This document shows, one piece after another, positions 9,425 to 17,394 of a stretch of 64,000 nucleotides of DNA. This stretch comes from Crocinitomicaceae bacterium (lineage in GTDB: Bacteria > Bacteroidota > Bacteroidia > Flavobacteriales_D > Crocinitomicaceae): assembly GCA_030830895.1 (NCBI GenBank), contig JAURMC010000014.1:248001-312000 (forward strand), read 5' to 3'. A program made the position numbers and the translations under genes. The stretch's first letter is position 1, and each line of letters opens with the position of its first letter. Below the pieces are notes generated by a model. It ran no database searches. It saw nothing but the letters and a program-made list of their open reading frames with translations, and was not told where the DNA came from.

Positions 9425-10194
9425 TTAAAAAACCGCATCCATCATATACTCGAAAGGAAAAATCAGATATCATCTACGGTATTCACAGTGTTAAAGAAGC
9501 CGTTGAAGCAAAACGTGAGATAAATAAGATTTTAATCCAAAAAGGGATTTCAAAAGAAGGGTTTGAAGAGATACGAACTTTTTTAACAGGTAATGATTAC
9601 GTAGTACAATACGTTCCAATTCAAAAACTAAGTCAGTTAACTTCCGGAAATCATCAAGGTATTGTGGCATTTGTTTCTCCTATTGAATACCAAAAGGTTG
9701 AAGAATTGGTAGAGCAGTGGCTAGCAGCCGGGGTTAAACCTTTTATCCTCGCTTTGGACCGTATCACGGATGTTCGAAATTTCGGTGCTATTGCACGCAC
9801 TGCAGAGTGCATGGGTATTCATGCCATTTTAATTCCTTCAAAAGGATCTGCATTAGTTACAGCGGATGCTGTAAAAGCTTCTTCTGGAGCCTTAAATCGA
9901 ATTGCCGTTTGCAAAACTGATCAATTCAAAAACACCTTATTTCACCTACAACAATTAGGACTTCGGGTTGCCGCAGTAACCGAGAAAACCAAAGTTGCCA
10001 TAGACGGCGCAAATCTTAGAGGTTCGATTGTATTAGTGATGGGATCAGAAGAAGATGGGATCACACAAGATATTATTAATATGGCTGATCTTCGGGTTAC
10101 CATCCCAATGAGTGGGTCTACAAGTTCTTTAAACGTTGGGGTTGCGGCTGGAATAGCTATGTTTGAAAAAACCAGACAAGAAAAAACCCGATAA
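9421..10194 (+). CDS. rlmB: SPOUT-family rRNA 2'-O-methyltransferase (RlmB/TrmH type)
   Basis: A 257-residue SPOUT (alpha/beta-knot) methyltransferase. An N-terminal RNA substrate-binding domain (IYGIHSVKEAVEA, then HQGIVAFVSP) is followed by motif 1 NFGAIARTAECMG, motif 2 VMGSEEDGI and motif 3 SLNVGVAAGIAMFE. This matches 23S rRNA Gm2251 methyltransferase RlmB, though other TrmH paralogues are hard to exclude. ATG 9421 overlaps the OsmC stop by 4 bp; a longer reading frame upstream runs within the OsmC gene and is not used. The stop sits back-to-back with that of the convergent HAD gene. Confidence 0.9.
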   Translation: MIKKPHPSYTRKEKSDIIYGIHSVKEAVEAKREINKILIQKGISKEGFEEIRTFLTGNDYVVQYVPIQKLSQLTSGNHQGIVAFVSPIEYQKVEELVEQWLAAGVKPFILALDRITDVRNFGAIARTAECMGIHAILIPSKGSALVTADAVKASSGALNRIAVCKTDQFKNTLFHLQQLGLRVAAVTEKTKVAIDGANLRGSIVLVMGSEEDGITQDIINMADLRVTIPMSGSTSSLNVGVAAGIAMFEKTRQEKTR

Positions 10195-10905
10195 TTATCG
10201 CATTAATTTTGCTGCAAGTTGAGGTATTTCGCTAAGACAAGAGATTTTATTCTCATACTTTGATTTGTCATTCTTCTTTTCTTGATACCAAATAGCTTGC
10301 ATGCCAACTTTAATTGCTCCTGCTACATCTGCTCGATAATCATCTCCGACCATTAAACTACGCGAGGCAGAAGTCTTTGCCAACGTTAATGCATGCCAAA
10401 AAATTTTGGGATTAGGTTTATTTACCCCCAACTCTTCACTACATAGGATTACATCAAACCGATGATGAATCCCAGCATGTTTCAATTTAACATGTTGTAC
10501 TTCAAGAAATCCATTTGTTATAATATGAAGCGTAAACCCCATATCACTAAGATCGGTTAATACCTCGGAGGCATATGGCACCAATGAGGTTTGTTTGGGG
10601 GATAAATCCACATACCCGTCACCAAATCGTTTAATCAGTATTTCATCATCTAACTGAAATTTTTTTAGGGTTGAACGAAAACGCTCGTAACGCAAGGACT
10701 CTTTAGTTATTTTTCCATGAGAATATGCATGCCATAGCGCTTTATTCTTATTGTGATAGACCTTATGAAAAATCTCAAACGATGAGATTTTTGAAGCCAA
10801 CTTGCTTTCATCAAAAAGCAATCGAAGCGCTCGTTCAGAATTCTTTTCAAAATCCCATAAGGTTCTATCTAAATCAAAAAATATATGCTTACCCGAAAAG
10901 GCCAT
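10195..10905 (-). CDS. HAD-family hydrolase, YjjG type (nucleotidase)
   Basis: A 236-residue haloacid dehalogenase hydrolase. Motif I is FFDLDRTLWDFEKN (nucleophile Asp and DxD), motif II IITNG, motif III the Lys in NKPNPKIF, and motif IV VGDDYRADVAGA. A helical cap lies between motifs I and II. The pattern fits the YjjG/YfnB subfamily, which dephosphorylates pyrimidine nucleoside monophosphates. Nearby upp (pyrimidine salvage) supports but does not prove that role. Its first 17 bp overlap the upstream small membrane protein gene. Confidence 0.88.
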   Translation of the reverse strand: MAFSGKHIFFDLDRTLWDFEKNSERALRLLFDESKLASKISSFEIFHKVYHNKNKALWHAYSHGKITKESLRYERFRSTLKKFQLDDEILIKRFGDGYVDLSPKQTSLVPYASEVLTDLSDMGFTLHIITNGFLEVQHVKLKHAGIHHRFDVILCSEELGVNKPNPKIFWHALTLAKTSASRSLMVGDDYRADVAGAIKVGMQAIWYQEKKNDKSKYENKISCLSEIPQLAAKLMR

Positions 10906-11338
10906 ACCACAACAAATTCAACATGATCGAATTAACAATAATCCAAATAATTATTAAGGGAAATGTATATTTATTTTCGCTATAAAACTTAGCACAAATA
11001 ATAGACCCAACTGGAATTGATAAAAAAAGAGGGGCGAAATAAGTTAAACCTAGAATCCCAAATGTCTTTTTTATTCTCACAACCCATTTATTAGTTCGGG
11101 TGAATTTTCTTTTTAATTTAACTTTCCCTTTTAAAGCCTTTAATTCCCGACGTTTTTTTTGGAACAGAATAACTCGTTCACTGGCAAAGTAAAAAACGCC
11201 TGCGCTAAACGAAGCCCCCATGGCCGAAGAAACCGTTATTTCCCAGTAAGGAACCCCCAGTTTTATTCCGGGTATTCCTGAAATTAAAAACTTAAATGTT
11301 GCGAGCACAAATGTGCTCCAGAGGATATGCCAATCCAT
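10889..11338 (-). CDS. Small membrane protein of unknown function
   Basis: 149 residues with two hydrophobic stretches near the N-terminus (about 5-25 and 33-57), a strongly basic loop rich in Lys/Arg (about 60-92) and two more helices (about 95-115 and 124-147). I do not recognise the family. It sits between upp (1 bp gap) and the HAD gene (17 bp overlap), so it is probably co-transcribed and may have a linked membrane role. Coding status is supported by tight packing and a membrane-protein-like composition. Confidence 0.75.
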   Translation of the reverse strand: MDWHILWSTFVLATFKFLISGIPGIKLGVPYWEITVSSAMGASFSAGVFYFASERVILFQKKRRELKALKGKVKLKRKFTRTNKWVVRIKKTFGILGLTYFAPLFLSIPVGSIICAKFYSENKYTFPLIIIWIIVNSIMLNLLWYGLFG

Positions 11339-11339
11339 G

Positions 11340-11987
11340 TTACACTTTTTCTCCGAATGCTAGGTCTCCTGCATCTCCTAGGCCCGGAACAATATATGAT
11401 TGTGCTGTTAATTCTTTATCTACCACAGCTACATAAATCTCTGTATTACTTGGAAAATTTTTCGAAATTCGATCAAGCGCTTCGTTAGTTGCAATTCCAG
11501 CAGCAATGTATATTTTTTTAGGCCGTCCTTGTTGCTTAAGCGCATCAAAAACTGCATTCATAGAATTTCCGGTAGCCAGCATAGGATCTGAAATAATCCA
11601 TACTCTATTATCTAGTGCCGGTGCAGCAAGATACTCCACGTAAATTTCAAAATCTTCTGGTGTGGTATGTTTTCGATAGGCGGAAACGTACGCACTTTCT
11701 GCTCGGTCGAAGTAACGAAGTAATCCACTATGCATTGCTAACCCAGCTCGAAGAATAGTAATTAAAACTGGTTGTTCCTCTAACACTCTACTCGGAGCAA
11801 TACCCAATGGGGTTTGAACATCAACCGATTTATATTTCAGTTTCTTGGAAATTTCATATGCCATAATTTCAGCAATTCGTTCCAAATTCGACCTAAATCG
11901 CATCGGATCAGTTTGAATGTCTACATCTCTTAATTCAGCCAAATAATTACCTATAATTGAATTTGAATCGGATAAATTGTGAACCAT
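11340..11987 (-). CDS. upp: Uracil phosphoribosyltransferase
   Basis: Converts uracil plus PRPP to UMP in pyrimidine salvage. The PRPP-binding loop reads IISDPMLATGNSMNA and the C-terminal uracil-binding segment reads PGLGDAGDLAFG, both typical of Upp. Its 215 residues fit the family. It is the first gene of a minus-strand unit upp - small membrane protein - HAD nucleotidase. Confidence 0.95.
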   Translation of the reverse strand: MVHNLSDSNSIIGNYLAELRDVDIQTDPMRFRSNLERIAEIMAYEISKKLKYKSVDVQTPLGIAPSRVLEEQPVLITILRAGLAMHSGLLRYFDRAESAYVSAYRKHTTPEDFEIYVEYLAAPALDNRVWIISDPMLATGNSMNAVFDALKQQGRPKKIYIAAGIATNEALDRISKNFPSNTEIYVAVVDKELTAQSYIVPGLGDAGDLAFGEKV

Positions 11988-12042
11988 TGTTTAGTTTTTT
12001 ACGAAAATACCAAATTAAAAGTCAAAAACCTGTTAAAACTTG

Positions 12043-13311
12043 CTATCCAAGTTCTTTTTTTAAGGTCGCTTCATCGAGTTGTTTATCCCAGCGCGCAACA
12101 ACAATGGTAGCGACTGAATTGCCAATGAAATTAGTCAATGCACGGCATTCAGACATAAACTTATCAACACCTAAAATCAACGCCATTCCTTGAACGGGAA
12201 ACCCTTTCACAACTGCCAGTGTGGCCGCCAAGGTAATAAATCCTGCCCCTGTAACTCCCGCCGAACCTTTTGAGCTGAGCATGGCAATAAGTAAAATAAG
12301 AATTTGTTGGTTGAGTGAAAGAGGAAAATTACAGGCTTGAGCAATGAACAATGCAGCTAATGTCATATAAATATTAGTTCCGTCAAGGTTGAAGGAATAT
12401 CCTGTTGGAACGACCAATCCAACCACCTGCTTTGAACAACCTAGCTGCTCCAATTTACGCATTAAATTCGGTAATGCAGATTCAGATGAGCTAGTTGCTA
12501 ACACCAAAAAGAGTTCATCCTTAATATATCGCAGCAATTTAAAAATAGAAAACTTATTGTACCAAGCAACTAAGCCAAGAATGACTACAATAAAGAGCAA
12601 TGCAGATATATAAAAGGTTGCCACTAGACCAATTAAATTCCATAAAACCGCTAGTCCATATTTACCAACTGTGAATGCCATTGCACCAAACGCACCAATA
12701 GGAGCAAGTTTCATTAGTATTTCTACAATTTTAAAAATTGGATGCGCTAAGCCATGTAAAAAATCAATTACCGGTTTACTTTTCTCTTGGGTCATAGAAA
12801 GCCCAATGCCAAAGATGATAGCTACAAATAACACTTGCAAAATGCTATCTCCTGTAAGTGAACTTAATAATGAAGTGGGGATAATCCCTAAAATAAAAGA
12901 AGTTAACGAATGTTCTTTGGAGGCATCCACATAATCTTTAATTGACTTTGGATCCAAGGTATTTGGATCAATGTTCATCCCTTGCCCAGGCTGCACCAAA
13001 TTACCAATAATCATCCCGATTACTAGTGCTAAGGTTGAAAATGTTATGAAATAGAGCATAGCTTTTCCGGTTACTCTACCCACTGAATTCAAATTATTCA
13101 TTGAGGCAAGTCCTGAGGAAACAGTAATAAAAATCACGGGGGCGATGATCATTTTTACAAGAGCGATAAATCCATCACCAAGTATTTTTAATCCCTTTGA
13201 CTGATCAGGCCAAAAATGTCCAAGAATAATTCCGAAAAGAATTGCAAAAATTACCTGTACATATAACAAGCGATACCATGGTTTCTTTTGTACTGATTCT
13301 TTAATTTCCAT
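12043..13311 (-). CDS. Dicarboxylate/amino acid:cation symporter (DAACS family)
   Basis: A 422-residue Na+/H+-coupled symporter of the GltP/DctA family. Hallmarks are the serine-rich hairpin [11 protein letters not shown] (HP1), the [10 protein letters not shown] transport-helix motif (family NMDGT) and [13 protein letters not shown] (HP2). Substrates are expected to be glutamate, aspartate or C4-dicarboxylates; the sequence does not decide. It is divergent from the MFS transporter at 13422, with 110 bp between them. Confidence 0.94.
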   Translation of the reverse strand: MEIKESVQKKPWYRLLYVQVIFAILFGIILGHFWPDQSKGLKILGDGFIALVKMIIAPVIFITVSSGLASMNNLNSVGRVTGKAMLYFITFSTLALVIGMIIGNLVQPGQGMNIDPNTLDPKSIKDYVDASKEHSLTSFILGIIPTSLLSSLTGDSILQVLFVAIIFGIGLSMTQEKSKPVIDFLHGLAHPIFKIVEILMKLAPIGAFGAMAFTVGKYGLAVLWNLIGLVATFYISALLFIVVILGLVAWYNKFSIFKLLRYIKDELFLVLATSSSESALPNLMRKLEQLGCSKQVVGLVVPTGYSFNLDGTNIYMTLAALFIAQACNFPLSLNQQILILLIAMLSSKGSAGVTGAGFITLAATLAVVKGFPVQGMALILGVDKFMSECRALTNFIGNSVATIVVARWDKQLDEATLKKELG

Positions 13312-13409
13312 AGTTATTAGTTGAATTCTTACAAAGAAACGAATCTTTCTGAGATGGTATTCATATTATTATCGATTGAGTTTAGAGAACCAAAAAATAA
13401 AAATATCCT

Positions 13410-13417
13410 TACCTTGG
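13410..13417 (+). promoter_or_regulatory. Near-consensus promoter -7 element (TACCTTGG)
   Basis: TACCTTGG differs from TAnnTTTG at one base and ends 4 bases before the MFS start codon at 13422, the same spacing as at several other genes here. Confidence 0.5.
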
Positions 13418-13421
13418 ACTC

Positions 13422-14708
13422 ATGGAAAGTCAAATCTTTAATCGGAAATCTTTATTATTAATCATTGTAGCTTCCCTAGGTTATTTCGTAGATATTTATG
13501 ATTTAGTACTATTCGGAGTTGTAAAAGTAGAAAGTTTACTTACTATAATGCCAACCGCCAGCGATCAACTTCGTGCAGACACAGGGAAAATGCTTTTTAA
13601 CTATCAAATGATAGGCATGTTCATTGGCGGCTTATTATGGGGGATTTTGGGAGATAAAAAAGGTAGAGTGAAAGTGCTATTTGGATCGATATTACTCTAT
13701 TCTGCCGCAAATATTGCAAATGCCTTTGTTGCCGACATACCTAGCTATATCGTTATTCGACTCATTGCGGGCATTGGCCTTGCTGGGGAACTAGGCGCCG
13801 GAATTACCCTGGTTTCCGAACTTATGCCAAAAGAAAAACGTGGTTACGGGACCATGATAATTGTTTGTTTTGGAGCCCTCGGAGCTGTTTTCGCTACGCT
13901 AATCGGCGCTAAAGGTGAAACATTAGGGACCCTATTGAATACTATAACAGGAGTTACGTTTTTGAATTGGCAAATCGCATACCTTGTTGGTGGAATGCTT
14001 GGTTTATTATTGCTTATCATAAGAATGAAAAGCTTGGAATCAAACATGTTTGAACAAATGCAACAGGAGGGAACAACACGTGGAAATCTTAAATTGATTT
14101 TTGGAAAGCGTAATAATCTTATCAAATACTTACAATGTGTTGCAGTAGGCATTCCTATCTGGTTTGTCGTTGGGTTATTGATTATGAACTCAAAAGATGA
14201 TTTTGGTCCATTACTTGGCATTAAAACAATCAATAATGGTCAAGCAGTGATGTATGCATATTTTGGTCTCTCTATTGGTGATTTAATTGCCGGCCTATTA
14301 AGTCAATGGTTAAAAAGTCGCAGAAAAGTAGTGATGATTTTCCTACTGATGACTCTGCTCGTTACATGCAGTTTTCTATTCGCGTTCAAAACTATGAGCG
14401 AAGAAATGTATTATTTTTTCTGCTTTCTTTTGGGAACTTCAACCGGGTATTGGGCAATATTCGTAACGATTGCGGCAGAACAATTTGGCACCAATATTCG
14501 TTCAACGGCTGCAAACACAGTACCTAATTTTGTTAGAGGTAGTGTATTTTTAATTGTTTCGCTCTTTGGAATATTTACTGCTTTTTTAAGTACAGGAATA
14601 TCCGCATTAATTGTAGGCTTATTAACTATTTCGATTGCATTTTGGGGAGTTTATAATCTAAAAGAAACCTTTTCCAAAGATTTAAATTACCATGAAGAGT
14701 TTATTTGA
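13422..14708 (+). CDS. MFS transporter
   Basis: A 428-residue, about 12-helix major facilitator protein. The loop 2-3 signature reads GDKKGRVKVLF, and GLAGELGAGITLVSELMPKEKRG matches the helix 4-loop region of sugar- and metabolite:H+ symporters. The substrate is unknown. The N-terminus sits 4 bp after a near-consensus -7 element, so the first ATG is well placed. A tRNA gene follows, driven by its own promoter inside the end of this gene. Confidence 0.9.
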   Translation: MESQIFNRKSLLLIIVASLGYFVDIYDLVLFGVVKVESLLTIMPTASDQLRADTGKMLFNYQMIGMFIGGLLWGILGDKKGRVKVLFGSILLYSAANIANAFVADIPSYIVIRLIAGIGLAGELGAGITLVSELMPKEKRGYGTMIIVCFGALGAVFATLIGAKGETLGTLLNTITGVTFLNWQIAYLVGGMLGLLLLIIRMKSLESNMFEQMQQEGTTRGNLKLIFGKRNNLIKYLQCVAVGIPIWFVVGLLIMNSKDDFGPLLGIKTINNGQAVMYAYFGLSIGDLIAGLLSQWLKSRRKVVMIFLLMTLLVTCSFLFAFKTMSEEMYYFFCFLLGTSTGYWAIFVTIAAEQFGTNIRSTAANTVPNFVRGSVFLIVSLFGIFTAFLSTGISALIVGLLTISIAFWGVYNLKETFSKDLNYHEEFI

Positions 14709-14735
14709 CTAATTAACCCGCTTCTTGTATCTTTG
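14705..14735 (+). promoter_or_regulatory. Promoter of tRNA-Leu (TTG, 20 bp, TATCTTTG)
   Basis: TTG (14705-14707) and TATCTTTG (14728-14735) are separated by 20 bp, the spacing reported for Bacteroidetes -33/-7 promoters. The tRNA starts 10 bases further on. This is the one place in the window where both halves of the consensus are clear. Confidence 0.75.
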
Positions 14736-14745
14736 CAGTCGAAAT

Positions 14746-14827
14746 GCCCACGTGGTGAAATTGGTAGACATGCCATCTTGAGGGGGTGGTGCCAATAGGC
14801 GTGCTGGTTCGAATCCAGTCGTGGGCA
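14746..14827 (+). tRNA. tRNA-Leu (anticodon GAG)
   Basis: The acceptor strands GCCCACG and CGTGGGC pair perfectly (14746-14752 with 14820-14826), with discriminator A. The anticodon stem CCATC/GGTGG encloses loop TTGAGGG, anticodon GAG, reading CUC/CUU leucine codons. A long variable arm (GCC AATA GGC) makes it class II, as expected for Leu. The T arm is GCTGG-TTCGAAT-CCAGT. The following bases are CCC rather than CCA, so the CCA end is not encoded. Confidence 0.95.
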
Positions 14828-14833
14828 CCCATC

Positions 14834-14860
14834 AAAAGTCTGTTAACGCAGACTTTTTTT
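14834..14860 (+). terminator. Intrinsic terminator after tRNA-Leu
   Basis: A 9-bp stem AAAAGTCTG/CAGACTTTT with loop TTAACG is followed by a run of T, 7 bases after the tRNA end. Confidence 0.9.
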
Positions 14861-14944
14861 ATGGTTAATTTATTGTTTTGTCCAGTAAAAAATTAAGAGC
14901 TCGGTAGTTCGTAAGTTAATCTTTTAGAATCTACATCCTTTCTT

Positions 14945-14952
14945 TACCTTTG
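14945..14952 (+). promoter_or_regulatory. Promoter -7 element (TACCTTTG) 4 bp before a start codon
   Basis: TACCTTTG, then TTGC, then ATG 14957. The identical 15-base arrangement recurs at 25839-25853. Confidence 0.7.
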
Positions 14953-14956
14953 TTGC

Positions 14957-15835
14957 ATGTTGAAATTGGGTCTAGGTTTTTTACTTATTTGCTTTTCGCA
15001 GGTGCTACTTGCACAACGAATCAAATGGGAGAATTTTAATAATCGAACTAATTGGCGAAGCAACCGAATAGAAATTCAAGCGGGTTTCTGCGCTACTCAA
15101 TTTACAGGAGATTTAGGAGGTGGGGCAGGTAATGGTATTGATTATTCGATGAAAGACATGGATAAGGAGGCACTTGGTAAAGGAGCACAGGTGGCATTCA
15201 AGTTGCGATTTAATAGATACCTTGCAACTAAATCAGAATTCAGTTATTTTCAAGTTAAAGGAAGTGATGCTTTTTCCGAAAATGCGAAACGAAAGGCTAG
15301 GAATTTAAGTTTTGAAAGTTATAATTTCGAATTCAGTCAACGACTAGAGTTTATATTTCTAGCCCAAGAATTTAATGGAAAATTCTATAACCTTACCTCA
15401 AGGGCTCGTCATAAAGGGTCAAACTTCCAACTCTACACGTTTGGAGGAATCGGCTTTGCTACATTCAACCCAAAAGCAAATTATAACGGTACGCTAATCG
15501 AACTTCGTCCCTTAAAAACAGAAGGACAGGCGACTTCGTATGGAATTGCAACAGTTGTTATGCCCTTTGGGTTCGGAATGCGTCTGGGATTAACCAAGCA
15601 AATTCGAATCGGTTTTGAAGCGACCTGTTTTAAAACCTTTACTGATTACATGGATGATGTGTCTACTTTTTACCCTGAAGTAGGCGTATTAACGGATCCT
15701 GCCGCAGTTTATTTATCAAATCCAAGTCAATCGTTAGAAATGTTCATACCCGGTAGTCGCAGAGGAGATTTGAACCAAAAAGATACATATTATCGACTTA
15801 GCGCCTCTTTAATTTTCAACTTAAAGAATCGATAA
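14957..15835 (+). CDS. Outer-membrane beta-barrel protein (DUF6089-like)
   Basis: 292 residues with a signal peptide (about 1-19, cleavage after LLAQ). Alternating aromatic and charged strands and a final strand ending in RLSASLIFNLKNR are consistent with an outer-membrane barrel. The segment FTDYMDDVSTFYPE and the late GDLNQKDTYYRLS element resemble Bacteroidetes DUF6089-type proteins. Function unknown. Its last 20 bp overlap the 3' end of the convergent adenosine deaminase gene. Confidence 0.82.
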   Translation: MLKLGLGFLLICFSQVLLAQRIKWENFNNRTNWRSNRIEIQAGFCATQFTGDLGGGAGNGIDYSMKDMDKEALGKGAQVAFKLRFNRYLATKSEFSYFQVKGSDAFSENAKRKARNLSFESYNFEFSQRLEFIFLAQEFNGKFYNLTSRARHKGSNFQLYTFGGIGFATFNPKANYNGTLIELRPLKTEGQATSYGIATVVMPFGFGMRLGLTKQIRIGFEATCFKTFTDYMDDVSTFYPEVGVLTDPAAVYLSNPSQSLEMFIPGSRRGDLNQKDTYYRLSASLIFNLKNR

Positions 15836-16814
15836 AGGGTTTAAAACCTTCATTTAGTATCTTTTGTATGCTTTCTTTTTCTTGGTCTGAGATAAATGCT
15901 GCATGTAATGCTTTATCATTTACATAAAACATGTCATTAATATCCCAACCTTTTGTTTCCTCTAACCAGCAATATTCATCAGCTAATGTTACATTAGAAA
16001 TAGCTCTTCCATCGGTATTAATTCCAAACGAAATTCGATTCTTTAATAATTGATTTATTGGGTATTCTTTTCCAGCCGGAAAAACATGAGTAATGTGATT
16101 ACTAGTTGGACAAATCTCTAAATGAATATCATTTCTTTTCAGATTCTCTATAAGTTCTAAATCTTCTACGCTACGTATCCCATGGCCTATACGTTTTACA
16201 CCCAATATGGATAATGTCTCCATGACCGATTCAGCTCCTCTTGCCTCTCCGGCATGCGCCGTGCAATTCAACCCATACGTATTAATTTTTGTAAAGGCTG
16301 CTTGATGATTTTCCAAACCATAGCCCGCCTCATCGGCTGCCAAGTCTAACCCTACAACTCCTTTAGTTGCATATTTAATTACTAAATCAGCCGTGAGGTT
16401 ACTTTGTTCTTTAGTAAAATGACGAAGGGTACAGAGAATTAAATTGACTTTAACCGGTCCTGTGTAGGAATTTACTGCCTCTAGGCTGGCCTCTACAACC
16501 TCTTCTGGAGTTAATCCTTTCGTTAAATGTTGTAACGGTGCAAATCTCAATTCAGCATATATTACCTGATCATTCTCCAATTGGTGAATGACATCTAATG
16601 TTGCATCAATTATTTGTTCTTTAGTTTGCATTAACAAAATTGCTGCTTGTGCACAGGCCAAATAATCATTTAGTGAACAACAATTCACAGGGGTATTATA
16701 TACCTCTTGATATTCTTTTAAGGTGATGTCGGGCACATACTTCTTAACAAACTGAAAGCTCAATGAACAATCAATGTGAAGATGCAACTCTATTTTGGGG
16801 AAATTATATAACAT
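15816..16814 (-). CDS. add: Adenosine deaminase-family protein
   Basis: 332 residues with the amidohydrolase ADA layout. HLH (His11, His13) supplies N-terminal zinc ligands, TAHAGE gives His187 and catalytic Glu190, IGHGIRS gives His211, and EICPTSN and NTDGR give zinc-ligand Asp268. The expected reaction is adenosine to inosine. Two positions differ from the E. coli/mammalian pattern: HLDG is HIDC (Cys16), and the second Asp of NTDDP is Gly269. A related amidohydrolase specificity is therefore possible. The start codon lies directly beside the T-run of the preceding gene's terminator. Confidence 0.88.
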   Translation of the reverse strand: MLYNFPKIELHLHIDCSLSFQFVKKYVPDITLKEYQEVYNTPVNCCSLNDYLACAQAAILLMQTKEQIIDATLDVIHQLENDQVIYAELRFAPLQHLTKGLTPEEVVEASLEAVNSYTGPVKVNLILCTLRHFTKEQSNLTADLVIKYATKGVVGLDLAADEAGYGLENHQAAFTKINTYGLNCTAHAGEARGAESVMETLSILGVKRIGHGIRSVEDLELIENLKRNDIHLEICPTSNHITHVFPAGKEYPINQLLKNRISFGINTDGRAISNVTLADEYCWLEETKGWDINDMFYVNDKALHAAFISDQEKESIQKILNEGFKPFIDSLS

Positions 16815-16837
16815 AAAAAATCCCGCTGGAGCGGGAT
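16815..16837 (-). terminator. Intrinsic terminator between the secreted protein gene and add
   Basis: The inverted repeat ATCCCGCT/AGCGGGAT (16820-16837), with a very tight loop, is followed on the minus strand by a T-run (16815-16820). It ends the transcript of the gene at 16847. Its T-run directly touches the add start codon at 16814. Confidence 0.82.
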
Positions 16838-16846
16838 AAGATTTGT

Positions 16847-17212
16847 TTATTTCAATTGTTCATTGGAAAATTGATACACGGGAATTTGAACCCCATCAAA
16901 TTCTATAACCTCTACCCCACAACCAATGAGTAAACGCCCTAGCATTAGCCGATTCATTTCTACATTCTCTTTCATGGTAAAAGTCCCGACATAAGTGGTC
17001 ACGTCAAACGCAGTAGTAAAATATTCCGTAAAATTCTCTCCTTGGGTAAGGACTGTTTCTGGTAAAACATCCGCGCCAAAACGAAAATTAATAACACCAC
17101 TTGACTTTTCAGAGGCATAAACATCTTTAGATGCCGCCACCGCATAAACTTGTGCATCGAGATTGATCCAAGTAATCGAAGAGAAAACGATTAGTAAAAT
17201 TAAATTTTTCAT
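16847..17212 (-). CDS. Small secreted protein, unknown family
   Basis: 121 residues with a clear signal peptide (about 1-20, ending near NLDAQ). The rest has beta-rich, mixed hydrophobic character with two short segments around LLIGCGVEVIEFDG. I do not recognise a domain. It has its own terminator and a 182-bp upstream region shared with the divergent T9SS gene. Likely periplasmic or exported. Confidence 0.75.
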   Translation of the reverse strand: MKNLILLIVFSSITWINLDAQVYAVAASKDVYASEKSSGVINFRFGADVLPETVLTQGENFTEYFTTAFDVTTYVGTFTMKENVEMNRLMLGRLLIGCGVEVIEFDGVQIPVYQFSNEQLK

Positions 17213-17394
17213 AAGGGTAATTATTGTTCGAATTTATAAAATTTTGTTCACACAACGATTTTTTTATCAAAAGGGTTGCCAATTCCTGCAATCAGAAACT
17301 AAAACGTCTTCAGTAACTGCATTTATCAACAACTTAGATTATAAGACAGAAGCATTTCGTTTATGCCTCCATTAACCTAAACCCTTCTTATACG

